In this document: piece by piece, positions 1-7,642 of the stretch
How positions within the stretch are numbered: position 1 is the stretch's first letter
How the letters are laid out: each line of letters opens with the position of its first letter
NCBI RefSeq assembly: GCF_002205165.1
Contig: NZ_NIVS01000009.1
Coordinates: 1-64,000, forward strand
Length of the DNA stretch: 64,000 nt
From: Stenotrophomonas maltophilia
GTDB taxonomy: Bacteria > Pseudomonadota > Gammaproteobacteria > Xanthomonadales > Xanthomonadaceae
Direction of reading: 5' to 3'
Translations under genes and position numbers: made by a program
Notes under the pieces: generated by a model
Seen by the model: only the letters and a program-made list of their open reading frames with translations
Told to the model about the DNA's origin: nothing
Database searches by the model: none

Positions 1-106
1 GGATGGCAACACACGAGCCTACATGGACGTACTTGCGGCGGGTCCCGACGGCCCACCCGTGCTCGCCCAGCGCGAGACAACCGTACACCCCTGCTGTTGT
101 TCCGCC

Positions 107-238
107 GTTGACGTTGACGTTGACGTTGAAGTTGAAGTTGAAGTTGAAGTTGAAGTTGAAGTTGAAGTTGAAGCTGCAGTTGTAGTCGCAGCCGCAGTCG
201 CAGTTGCAGTTGCAGTCGCAGTCGCAATAGCAGCTGCC
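107..238. repeat. Hexanucleotide satellite, 22 units
   Basis: Twenty-two consecutive 6-bp units fitting GYYGNN with few exceptions: three GTTGAC, eight GTTGAA, then a degenerate block of GCTGCA, GTTGTA, GTCGCA, GCCGCA and GTTGCA, ending in ATAGCA and GCTGCC. The array lies beyond the phbB terminator. Bases 1-106 show no gene I can support. An open frame runs through the array, but it encodes only low-complexity Val/Asp/Glu/Ala, so I read this as non-coding satellite. Confidence 0.9.
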
Positions 239-273
239 CTTTCTCGCCTCCCCAGAAAGCATCAGCGCGAAGC

Positions 274-309
274 AAAAAAAAGCCGCGACGCCAACCAGCA
301 TCGCGGCTC
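274..309 (-). terminator. Intrinsic terminator after phbB
   Basis: On the minus strand a GAGCCGCGA / TCGCGGCT stem is followed by an eight-T tract. It lies about 43 bases past the stop of the PhbB-like gene and would end the porin-CitMHS-phbB transcript. Confidence 0.85.
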
Positions 310-351
310 ACCTCGCGGGGGAGGACACGCATCAAGAAATGCGCAAAACCA

Positions 352-1092
352 TCAGAACATGTGCAAACCACCATTCACCGCATAATCCGCACCCGTCACA
401 TACGCCGCATCATCCGACGCCAACCACGCACACAGACTCGCCACCTCCTCCGGCTTGCCCAGCCGACGGATCGGCACCGACCCCGCCAGACGATCCAGCA
501 CATCCGGCGGAAAACTGCTGATCGACTGACTCGCGATGTACCCCGGCGAAATCGTATTCACCGTCACCCCGCGCGTCGCCACCTCATTGGCCAGCGCCCG
601 GCTGAACCCATGCATCGCCGCCTTCGCCGTCGCGAAGTTCACCTGGCCGATCTGGCCCTTGTGCGCACTGACCGAACCGATGTTCACGATCCGGCCCCAG
701 CCGCGCGTGCTCATCCCATCGATCACCTGCTTGGTGATGTTGAACAGCGCATGCAGGTTCGAGCCCATCACCGCGTTCCAATCATCCGGGCTCATCTGGC
801 GGAACAGCACATCGCGGCTGCCGCCGGCATTGTTGACCAGCACATCGATCTCGCCGACCTCGGCCTTCACCTTCGCGAACGCCGCCACGGTCGACGACCA
901 GTCCGCCGCGTTGCCTTCCGAGGCGATGAAATCAAAACCGAGTTCGCGCTGCTCGCGCAGCCAGGCGGCCTTGCGCGGCGAATTCGGGGCGCAGCCGGCG
1001 ACGACGGTGTGGCCGTTGCGGGCCAGTTTCTGGCAGATGGCAGTGCCGACACTGCCCATGGCGCTGGTGACGTAAGCGATGCGAAGAGTCAT
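352..1092 (-). CDS. phbB: PhbB-like acetoacetyl-CoA reductase (SDR family)
   Basis: A 246-residue classical short-chain dehydrogenase of the PhbB/FabG type, the family that reduces 3-oxoacyl-CoA with NADPH, for example in polyhydroxybutyrate synthesis. The N-terminal nucleotide-binding segment (TSAMGSVG, residues 9-16), NNAG (87-90) and the catalytic Ser in NIGS (S140) are present. The usual YxxxK is FATAK, so the catalytic Tyr is Phe153 while Lys157 is kept. The start at 1092 has GGAG nine bases upstream; a longer frame to 1155 has no site. It lies 25 bases downstream of the CitMHS gene, probably in the same operon. No polyester synthase is visible here. The Tyr loss makes ordinary reductase activity uncertain. 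Confidence 0.8.
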   Translation of the reverse strand: MTLRIAYVTSAMGSVGTAICQKLARNGHTVVAGCAPNSPRKAAWLREQRELGFDFIASEGNAADWSSTVAAFAKVKAEVGEIDVLVNNAGGSRDVLFRQMSPDDWNAVMGSNLHALFNITKQVIDGMSTRGWGRIVNIGSVSAHKGQIGQVNFATAKAAMHGFSRALANEVATRGVTVNTISPGYIASQSISSFPPDVLDRLAGSVPIRRLGKPEEVASLCAWLASDDAAYVTGADYAVNGGLHMF

Positions 1093-1117
1093 GGCGGAAC
1101 GCTCCTTGGTAGGCGGA

Positions 1118-2449
1118 TCAGGACGCAAGCGGATACAGGCCGAACAGCAGTCCACCGAACATCAGCAGCAGCGAAATGCCGATCGCCCACTTCAGGGTGA
1201 ATTTCTGGTGGTCGGCGAATTCCACCTTGGCCAGGCCGACCAGCAGGTAGGTCGACGGCACCAGCGGGCTGAGCAGATGCACCGGCTGGCCGGCCAGCGA
1301 GGCGCGCGCCATCTCTACCGGGGTGATGCCGTAGTTGCCGGCGGCCTCGGACAGGATCGGCAGCACGCCGAAGTAGAACGCGTCGTTGGACATGAAGAAG
1401 GTGAACGGCATCGAGGCCAGCGCGGTGATCACCGCCAGGTACGGCCCCCAGCTGTCGGGGATGACCGCCAGGAAGCTGTGCGACATCGCCTCGACCATGC
1501 CGGTGTTGTTGAGGATGCCGGTGAAGATGCCGGCCGCGAAGATCAGCGACACCACCGAGAGCACGTTGCCGGCGTGGTTGACCACACGGCGGCGCTGCTC
1601 GGCCAGGTTCGGGTAGTTGATGACCAGGGCGATCGCGAAGCCGACCATGAACAGCACCGGCATCGGCAGCACGCCCATGATCAGCGTGGTCATCAGCGCC
1701 ACGGTCAGGGCCAGGTTGACCCAGAGCAGCTTCGGCCGCTTGGTGTCCTCGGCATCTTCCACGGTGGGCAGGGTGTTGCCGTCATCGGAGACGCTGTTGT
1801 CCATCCAGCTGCCACCCTGTGGCAGGGTGACCACGCCCAGGCGACGGCGTTCCTTCATGCCCAGGTACCAGGCCAGCACCAGTACACCGGCGCAGGCGAT
1901 CACCATCGAGGGGATCAGCGGCACGAACACATCGGCCGGGTCCACATGCAGCGCGGTGGCCGCACGCGCGGTCGGGCCGCCCCACGGGGTGAGGTTCATC
2001 ACGCCGCCGGCGAGGATGGTCACGCAGGTCATGTTCAATGCGTTCATGCCCAGCCGCTGGTACAGCGGCAGCATCGCCGACACGGTGATCATGTAGGTCG
2101 TCGAGCCATCGCCGTCGAGCGAGATCAGCATCGCCAGGATGGCGGTGCCGAGCACGATCTTCATCGGGTCGCCCTTGACGAAGCGCAGGATGATCCGCAC
2201 CAGCGGATCGAACAGGCCCGCATCGATCATCACCCCGAAGTACAGGATGGCGAACATCAACATCACGCCGGTCGGCGCGATCTTCTTGATGCCTTCCAGC
2301 ATCATGTCGTCGATGCCGGCCGCGAAGCCGCCGATCAGCGCGAACAGGATCGGAATGGTGATGAGGGCGACCAGCGGCGAGAGCCGCTTGCTCATGATCA
2401 AGTACATGAATGTAATGACCATGCCAAAGCCGAGGATGCTCAGCATCAT
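1118..2449 (-). CDS. CitMHS-family citrate/metal-proton symporter
   Basis: A 443-residue integral membrane protein with about twelve hydrophobic segments. It resembles the CitMHS family, which imports citrate complexed with Mg2+ or a similar divalent cation together with protons. Recognisable segments are the N terminus LSILGFGMVITFMYLIM and the conserved DGDGSTTYM and NLTPWGGP blocks. An ATG at 2455 sits only one base after GGAG, whereas the ATG at 2449 is seven bases after it, so 2449 is preferred. It lies between an outer-membrane porin (37 bases upstream) and a PhbB-like reductase, opposite a TctDE-type two-component system. That context supports tricarboxylate uptake, but the exact substrate is not shown by sequence. 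Confidence 0.88.
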   Translation of the reverse strand: MMLSILGFGMVITFMYLIMSKRLSPLVALITIPILFALIGGFAAGIDDMMLEGIKKIAPTGVMLMFAILYFGVMIDAGLFDPLVRIILRFVKGDPMKIVLGTAILAMLISLDGDGSTTYMITVSAMLPLYQRLGMNALNMTCVTILAGGVMNLTPWGGPTARAATALHVDPADVFVPLIPSMVIACAGVLVLAWYLGMKERRRLGVVTLPQGGSWMDNSVSDDGNTLPTVEDAEDTKRPKLLWVNLALTVALMTTLIMGVLPMPVLFMVGFAIALVINYPNLAEQRRRVVNHAGNVLSVVSLIFAAGIFTGILNNTGMVEAMSHSFLAVIPDSWGPYLAVITALASMPFTFFMSNDAFYFGVLPILSEAAGNYGITPVEMARASLAGQPVHLLSPLVPSTYLLVGLAKVEFADHQKFTLKWAIGISLLLMFGGLLFGLYPLAS

Positions 2450-2486
2450 CTGCATTCTCCAGAAGAAACGGTGCGGAAAGTAGGCA

Positions 2487-3668
2487 TCAGAAGTCGTATT
2501 GCAGGCGGCCGGTGACGGCGCGGGTGCGGTCCACGGTGGCGTCGGCCAGACGGTCGCGGTTGCGGCTCTCGATCACGTTGAGCATGAAGCGCAGGTTCGG
2601 GCGCATGTACCAGTTGCCGCCCAGCGTCCAGGCCTCGGTCTGGCCGTTGCGCAGGTCGGGCTGGCCGATCAGGTGCTGGTCGCCGCGCATCTGGTCGTAG
2701 CGCAGGGCCAGTTCGAACGCGCCGGCCCGGTGCTGGAAATCCTTGACCCGGCCAAAGCGCCCGGTCTTGCGGTCGTACACGCGCGATTCGCCGGTAACGA
2801 ACCAGCTGACCAGGCCGTAGCCGGCCAGGACCTTGCCGCGCTGGCTGCCATCGTCGAAGGTGGCGCCGCTGAACTCGCCCTGCCAGGACAGCGGCCCGTT
2901 CACCTGTGCGTATTCCAGCGACCACTTGTTGACGTCGGTATCGCGCCCGGCCGAGAAATCGACCAGGGTCAGGCGGCTGTTGTCGGAGAGGTGGCCGGCC
3001 GGGCGCGGGCGGATGCGCAGGGCAGGCACGCCGTTCGCGCCCGGGTTGTCGTAGCGCTCATGCGCCAGCGACAGGCCCAGGTGCAGCACGTCACCGGCGG
3101 TGGCACCGGGCGCCCAGGTGGCGCGGCCACCGGCGGCACGCCCCTTCACCTGCCACGCGTCGATGCTTTCCAGGCTGTACGCGCTGGCGGCCCAGGTCAT
3201 GTCGCCGCGCGCGGCCTGCCAGGAGGCGCCGAGGCGATAGAGCGGGGCCAACGTGGTGCCGGCGTTGCCGCGCTCCAGGAAGGTGCCGTAATTGGAACTG
3301 GTGCGGTCATCCAGCGAGAAGAACTGTTTGAACTGGCCCACGGTCAGCTTGCCGGCATCGCCGAAGCTGCGGCTGACGAACACATCCTTGGCTTCGACAC
3401 GGTCGCCGGAGAAATCCGCTTCCAGCTTGTAGTCGACGACGAAGAACTTGCCGGATACGTCAAGCCATGCGCGACGGATCTCGGTGTCGTCCTTGTTCGG
3501 CGTGCCGCGGCGGTCGTTGTGGAAATCGGCGAAGTCCAGGTGCAGGCGGCCGCCCAGGCTGGCGGTGACCGGACGGTCGTCGTCGCTGGCGTCGGCGGCC
3601 CAGGCCGGCGCGGCCAGCAACAGCGTGCAGGCCGCAGGCAGGCACCAGCGCAGTGTGTTCAGTTCCAT
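2487..3668 (-). CDS. OprO/OprP-type outer-membrane porin
   Basis: A 393-residue precursor with a signal peptide ending near AAPAWAA (about residue 23) and a beta-rich body of alternating aromatic and charged residues. It ends in a C-terminal Phe (LQYDF), as outer-membrane barrels do. It resembles phosphate-selective-porin-like (OprO/P) proteins, but the specific channel substrate is not predictable. The ATG at 3668 follows GGGAGG and begins a good signal peptide; the frame is open further upstream without one. As first gene of the porin-CitMHS-phbB operon it probably admits the carboxylate through the outer membrane. A second porin of this type lies at 10367-11533. Confidence 0.85.
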   Translation of the reverse strand: MELNTLRWCLPAACTLLLAAPAWAADASDDDRPVTASLGGRLHLDFADFHNDRRGTPNKDDTEIRRAWLDVSGKFFVVDYKLEADFSGDRVEAKDVFVSRSFGDAGKLTVGQFKQFFSLDDRTSSNYGTFLERGNAGTTLAPLYRLGASWQAARGDMTWAASAYSLESIDAWQVKGRAAGGRATWAPGATAGDVLHLGLSLAHERYDNPGANGVPALRIRPRPAGHLSDNSRLTLVDFSAGRDTDVNKWSLEYAQVNGPLSWQGEFSGATFDDGSQRGKVLAGYGLVSWFVTGESRVYDRKTGRFGRVKDFQHRAGAFELALRYDQMRGDQHLIGQPDLRNGQTEAWTLGGNWYMRPNLRFMLNVIESRNRDRLADATVDRTRAVTGRLQYDF

Positions 3669-3824
3669 GGACCCTCCCAGGTACCGGATGTTCGGGGGTG
3701 ACGCGATGGCGCAGCCTAGTGCCGGGATGCTGTCATCCACCTGTCAGGCATTGCTGCACCGCAGCGAAGCGCACGGAGGCAGCTGCACGCGCTAGCATTC
3801 CCGCACCTTTCCCGATCCCGACCG

Positions 3825-4523
3825 ATGCGCATCCTGCTGGTGGAAGACAACCCGGACCTGGCCGACGCGATCGTCCGCCGCATGCGCCGCAGTGGACATG
3901 CCGTGGACTGGCAGAGCGACGGGCTGGCCGCCGCGAGCGTGCTGCGCTACCAGTCCTTCGATCTGGTCGTGCTGGATATCGGCCTGCCCAAACTGGATGG
4001 GCTGCGTGTCCTGGCGGGCATGCGCGAGCGCGGTGACAGCACCCCGGTGCTGATGCTGACCGCACGTGACGGAATCGAAGACCGCGTGCAGGCGCTGGAT
4101 GTCGGCGCCGACGATTACCTCGGCAAACCGTTCGATTTCCGCGAGTTCGAAGCGCGCTGCCGCGTGCTGCTGCGACGGACCCGTGGGCAGGCCAGCGAAG
4201 TGGTGCAGATCGGCGGATTCCAGTTCGACAACGCCGCGCACCGGGTCAGCCTGTATGGCCAGCCGATCGAGCTGCCCAACCGCGAGTACCGTCTGCTGGA
4301 AATCCTGATGGGTCGGCTGGGGCAGGTGGTCGGCAAGGACGAGATCGGCAATGGCCTGTTCGGCTTCGATGATGAGGCCGGCCCCAATGCGATCGAACTG
4401 TATGTCGGGCGCCTGCGCCGCAAGCTGGCCGACGCGCCGTTGCGCATCGTGACCGTGCGCGGCAGCGGCTATCTGCTTGAAGCGCACGATGCGGCGGCCG
4501 AGGGCGGCCCCGATGGTGACTGA
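3825..4523 (+). CDS. TctD-like OmpR-family response regulator
   Basis: A 232-residue regulator with an N-terminal receiver (about 1-115) and a C-terminal winged helix (about 130-225). Receiver residues are in place: acidic pair E7/D8, phosphoacceptor D51 in VVLDIGLP, T79 and K101 in LGKP. It is followed by a histidine kinase whose start overlaps its stop by 11 bases, so the two are a cognate pair. It is divergent from the porin-CitMHS operon across 156 bases. By analogy with TctDE systems it probably activates that operon when tricarboxylate is present. The pairing is clear; the ligand is inferred. Confidence 0.88.
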   Translation: MRILLVEDNPDLADAIVRRMRRSGHAVDWQSDGLAAASVLRYQSFDLVVLDIGLPKLDGLRVLAGMRERGDSTPVLMLTARDGIEDRVQALDVGADDYLGKPFDFREFEARCRVLLRRTRGQASEVVQIGGFQFDNAAHRVSLYGQPIELPNREYRLLEILMGRLGQVVGKDEIGNGLFGFDDEAGPNAIELYVGRLRRKLADAPLRIVTVRGSGYLLEAHDAAAEGGPDGD

Positions 4524-5895
4524 GGCCCGCGCGCCGACCTCGATCCGGCGCACGCTGTGGTTGTATCTGGGTGGCTTGATGGCCCTGTTTGCGGTGGCGC
4601 TGTTCTTTGGCGCACGCGACTATGGCCAGCGTGCCGCCAACCGCTCCTACGATCACCTGCTGGTGTCCTCGGCGCTCTCGATCATCGATTCGGTAGCGCT
4701 GGTGGATGCGCAGTGGCAGGTCGATCTGCCGTACGCCTCGCTCGACCTGCTGGCGATGGCGCCGGAAGACCGTGTGTTCTATCGCGTCTCCGATGCCCGC
4801 AACCAGACCGTGACCGGCTACGACGATCTGCCGGCGCCGCCACGCACGCCGACCGATCGTCCACAGCTGTTCGACGCGCCGTACAGCGGCGAGACCGTGC
4901 GCTTCGTGATGGTGTCGCGCCGCGTGTCATCCCCCTCTGCCCAGGCGGAAGTGCGTGTGCAGGTCGGGCAGACCCGGCGGGCACGCGAGGCGCTGGCCCA
5001 GGACATGGTGACCCGCGCCCTGGTCGCGATCGTGGTGCTCTCGCTGTTGTCGCTGGCGCTGGTGGCGCTCGGCGTGCACCGTGCATTGCGGCCGCTGGTG
5101 CGGGTTGAACGCGAGTTGTCCAGGCGCGAGCCCTCCGACCTGCGCCCGCTGGATGCGGCCACACCGCAGGAAATGGACCAGATGGTCGGTGCCCTGAACC
5201 ACTTCATGGGCAGGCTCTCGACCAGCAATGAAACCCTGCGCGCCTTCATGGCCGAGGCCGCGCACCAGATGCGCACGCCACTGGCGGCCCTGCGCGCGCA
5301 GGCGCAGCTGGCGCTGGATGATGACGATCCGGAGGACATGCGGCGCAGCCTGCAGGCCATCGAGCGCAACGCCACCCACATGAGCCGCCTGCTCAACCAG
5401 CTGCTCAGCGATGCCAGTGTGATCCATCGCGCCAACCTGCAGCGCTTCGCACCGCTCGATCTGGCCGAGATCGTGCACCAGGCGCTGCATGAAGCGTTGC
5501 CGCAGGCGTTGCCGGCCCCCCGCGTGCACCTGGCGGTCGCCAATGAGCCAACCTGGGTCAACGGGGACGCCCTGCTGCTGCGCGAAGCCATCAAGAACCT
5601 GATCGACAACGCGCTCAAGTACGGCGGCGATGGCGTGTTGCAGGTCGCGTTGACCACGGATGACAGCAGCTGCGTGCTGACCGTCGCTGACCACGGCCCG
5701 GGCATTCCGCCAGCCGACGCGGAGCGGGTGTTCGAACGCTTCGCACGTGGCGAAGGTGCCGCCGCGGGTGGCGCAGGGCTGGGCCTGGCGATCGTCAAGC
5801 GCGTGGTCGACAGCCATGGCGGCCACATCGATCTGTCCAACCGGGTGGATGGCGGGCTGATCGCCACGATCCGGCTGCCGAGGAGGCACGCATGA
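4513..5895 (+). CDS. TctE-like sensor histidine kinase
   Basis: A 460-residue inner-membrane kinase. TM1 is near residues 12-33, a periplasmic domain spans about 34-165, TM2 is near 168-188, then a HAMP-like linker. The HisKA helix carries H251 in AAHQMRTPLAAL, followed by an ATPase domain with NLIDNALKY, DHGPGIP and GAGLGLAI boxes. The start at 4513 overlaps the response regulator stop by 11 bases; a longer frame from 4477 is unlikely. The stop overlaps the next start as ATGA, so the binding-protein gene is translationally coupled. It probably senses a tricarboxylate, possibly through that protein. Confidence 0.88.
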   Translation: MVTEARAPTSIRRTLWLYLGGLMALFAVALFFGARDYGQRAANRSYDHLLVSSALSIIDSVALVDAQWQVDLPYASLDLLAMAPEDRVFYRVSDARNQTVTGYDDLPAPPRTPTDRPQLFDAPYSGETVRFVMVSRRVSSPSAQAEVRVQVGQTRRAREALAQDMVTRALVAIVVLSLLSLALVALGVHRALRPLVRVERELSRREPSDLRPLDAATPQEMDQMVGALNHFMGRLSTSNETLRAFMAEAAHQMRTPLAALRAQAQLALDDDDPEDMRRSLQAIERNATHMSRLLNQLLSDASVIHRANLQRFAPLDLAEIVHQALHEALPQALPAPRVHLAVANEPTWVNGDALLLREAIKNLIDNALKYGGDGVLQVALTTDDSSCVLTVADHGPGIPPADAERVFERFARGEGAAAGGAGLGLAIVKRVVDSHGGHIDLSNRVDGGLIATIRLPRRHA

Positions 5896-6944
5896 AGGTT
5901 CTGTCCGGTCTGTTGTTGATGCTGGTTGCTGTCACCGCATCGGCCGACCCTGGCGACGTGCAGCGCTTCCCGGCGAAGGGCACGCCCACCGCGCAGCTGC
6001 GCATCCACGGCTCGACCGACATCGAGGTGTTCGCCACGGTGATCGCTGATTACCAGCGGCTGCATCCGGGCACGGAGATCGTCTACGAAGATGTGATCGC
6101 GCAGGAGATGTACGCGCGCTACCTGCGTGATCGCAGTGGCCCGACCGCGCCGGACATGCTGATCAGCAGCGGCATGGATCTGCAGACCAAGCTGGTCAAC
6201 GACGGGCATGCGCTGGCCCACCGCTCCGCGCAGACCGATGCGCTGCCGAGCTGGGCGCAGTGGCGGCACGAGGCATTCGGCATCAGTTATGAGCCGGTGG
6301 CGATGGTCTACAACACCCGCACGCTGCCGGCAGCCCGGGTGCCGCATACGCGCCGGCAGCTGCTGGACCTGCTGCGCGCACCGGATGCGCCGCTGTTGGG
6401 GCGGGTGGGGACCTACGACGCGCAGCGCAGCAGCGTTGGCTACCTGCTTGCCACTCAGGATGGTCAACGTGGCAGCATGGCCGGCGCGCTGCTCGGTGCG
6501 CTGGGCGACAACCGGGTGCAGCTGGAGGAGCGCACCGGCGTGCTGCTCGACAAGGTCAGCAGCGGTCAGCTCTCGCTGGTCTACAACGTGCTGGGCTCCT
6601 ACGCGCAGGCACGCATCGATGCCGGTGCGCCGCTGGGCATCATCGAGCCGGAGGACTACACGCTGGTGATGCTGCGGACCGCAGTGATCCCGCGCGGCGG
6701 GAAGCACCCCGAGGAGGCACGCCGTTTCCTGGACTATCTGCTGTCGCCCCGCGGGCAGCAGGTGCTTTCCCGTGAGGCCCGGTTGATGCCGATCCTGCCG
6801 GCAGCGGGCCAGCGCCGAGGTGCCTCGCCGGAGCGCAGCTACCGCCCGATCCAGCTTGGCCCTGGCCTGCTGGTGTATCTGGATGGGCTCAAGCGCCGCC
6901 AGTTCCTGGAAGCGTGGCGGGGGAGCATGCAGCAGGAGCGGTGA
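5892..6944 (+). CDS. Extracellular solute-binding protein, orphan
   Basis: A 350-residue precursor with a signal peptide ending near VAVTASA (residue 18). The body resembles family 1 ABC substrate-binding proteins of the iron/phosphonate-like class, with an early IHGSTDIEVF strand and a central ISYEPVAMVYN segment. No ABC permease or ATPase gene is near. It is coupled by a 4-base ATGA overlap to the TctE-like kinase. I therefore infer a co-sensor that presents ligand to the kinase, rather than a transporter component. The alternative is a binding protein served by a transporter encoded elsewhere. Confidence 0.78.
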   Translation: MKVLSGLLLMLVAVTASADPGDVQRFPAKGTPTAQLRIHGSTDIEVFATVIADYQRLHPGTEIVYEDVIAQEMYARYLRDRSGPTAPDMLISSGMDLQTKLVNDGHALAHRSAQTDALPSWAQWRHEAFGISYEPVAMVYNTRTLPAARVPHTRRQLLDLLRAPDAPLLGRVGTYDAQRSSVGYLLATQDGQRGSMAGALLGALGDNRVQLEERTGVLLDKVSSGQLSLVYNVLGSYAQARIDAGAPLGIIEPEDYTLVMLRTAVIPRGGKHPEEARRFLDYLLSPRGQQVLSREARLMPILPAAGQRRGASPERSYRPIQLGPGLLVYLDGLKRRQFLEAWRGSMQQER

Positions 6945-6981
6945 GGCCGCCAGCGGCGGCCAACCTCTTTACAATGGCCGC

Positions 6982-7632
6982 ATGAGTGACATTACCGTTC
7001 TGGTCGCCGACGACCACCCGCTGCTCCGCGCCGCGGTCGTGCATTCGCTTCGCCAGGCGCTGCCACAGGTCCACGTGATCGAAGTGGCCAGTGCCGCGAC
7101 GCTGGAAAGCGCGCTCGATCAGCATGCGGAGATCGAACTGGTCCTGCTCGACCTGACCATGCCCGGTGCACGTGGGTTCTCCTCGCTGCTGCATGTGCGC
7201 GGTGCGCATCCGGATGTACCGGTGGTGATCGTCTCCTCCAACGACCACCCGCGCGTGATCCGCCGTGCGCAGCAGTTTGGCGCGGCCGGGTTCATTCCCA
7301 AGTCCGCGCCGGCCGAGACGCTTGGCCAGGCCGTGGCCGCGGTGCTCGATGGCGGCGTGTGGTTCCCGGCGATGGCGGCCGAGCGTTCCGAGTCCGATGC
7401 GCTGCTGGCCACACGCCTGGCACAACTGACCCCGCAGCAGTTCCGGGTGCTGTTGTGCCTGGCCGATGGCCTGCTCAACAAGCAGATCGCCTATGAGCTG
7501 GGCCTGGCCGAGAACACGGTCAAGGTGCATGTGACGGCGATCCTGAAGAAGCTGGAGTGTCACAGCCGCACGCAGGCGGCGGTGCTGGTGAAAGCACTGG
7601 AGCCGGAAGGGGACGCGGGAGCCGGTATCTAG
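6982..7632 (+). CDS. NarL/LuxR-family response regulator
   Basis: A 216-residue regulator with a receiver at about 1-125 (D10/D11, phosphoacceptor D57 in VLLDLTMP) and a C-terminal LuxR-type helix-turn-helix (LTPQQFRVLLCLADG then NKQIAYELGLAENTVKVHV). The start at 6982 is 37 bases after the solute-binding protein. The stop lies 10 bases from the convergent stop of a hybrid sensor kinase at 7643-10291, which I take as its partner. The likely target is the neighbouring porin/dctA region. Regulators of this type paired with HDLLQPLNA-type kinases control carbon-source genes in other proteobacteria. Confidence 0.85.
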   Translation: MSDITVLVADDHPLLRAAVVHSLRQALPQVHVIEVASAATLESALDQHAEIELVLLDLTMPGARGFSSLLHVRGAHPDVPVVIVSSNDHPRVIRRAQQFGAAGFIPKSAPAETLGQAVAAVLDGGVWFPAMAAERSESDALLATRLAQLTPQQFRVLLCLADGLLNKQIAYELGLAENTVKVHVTAILKKLECHSRTQAAVLVKALEPEGDAGAGI

Positions 7633-7642
7633 CGGCGTGCGC

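Noticed and set aside
23..385. A 120-codon frame with a Val-Asp/Val-Glu and Ala-Val repeat.
   Set aside because: It only translates the hexanucleotide satellite and then runs antisense to the terminator; no ribosome site or protein family.
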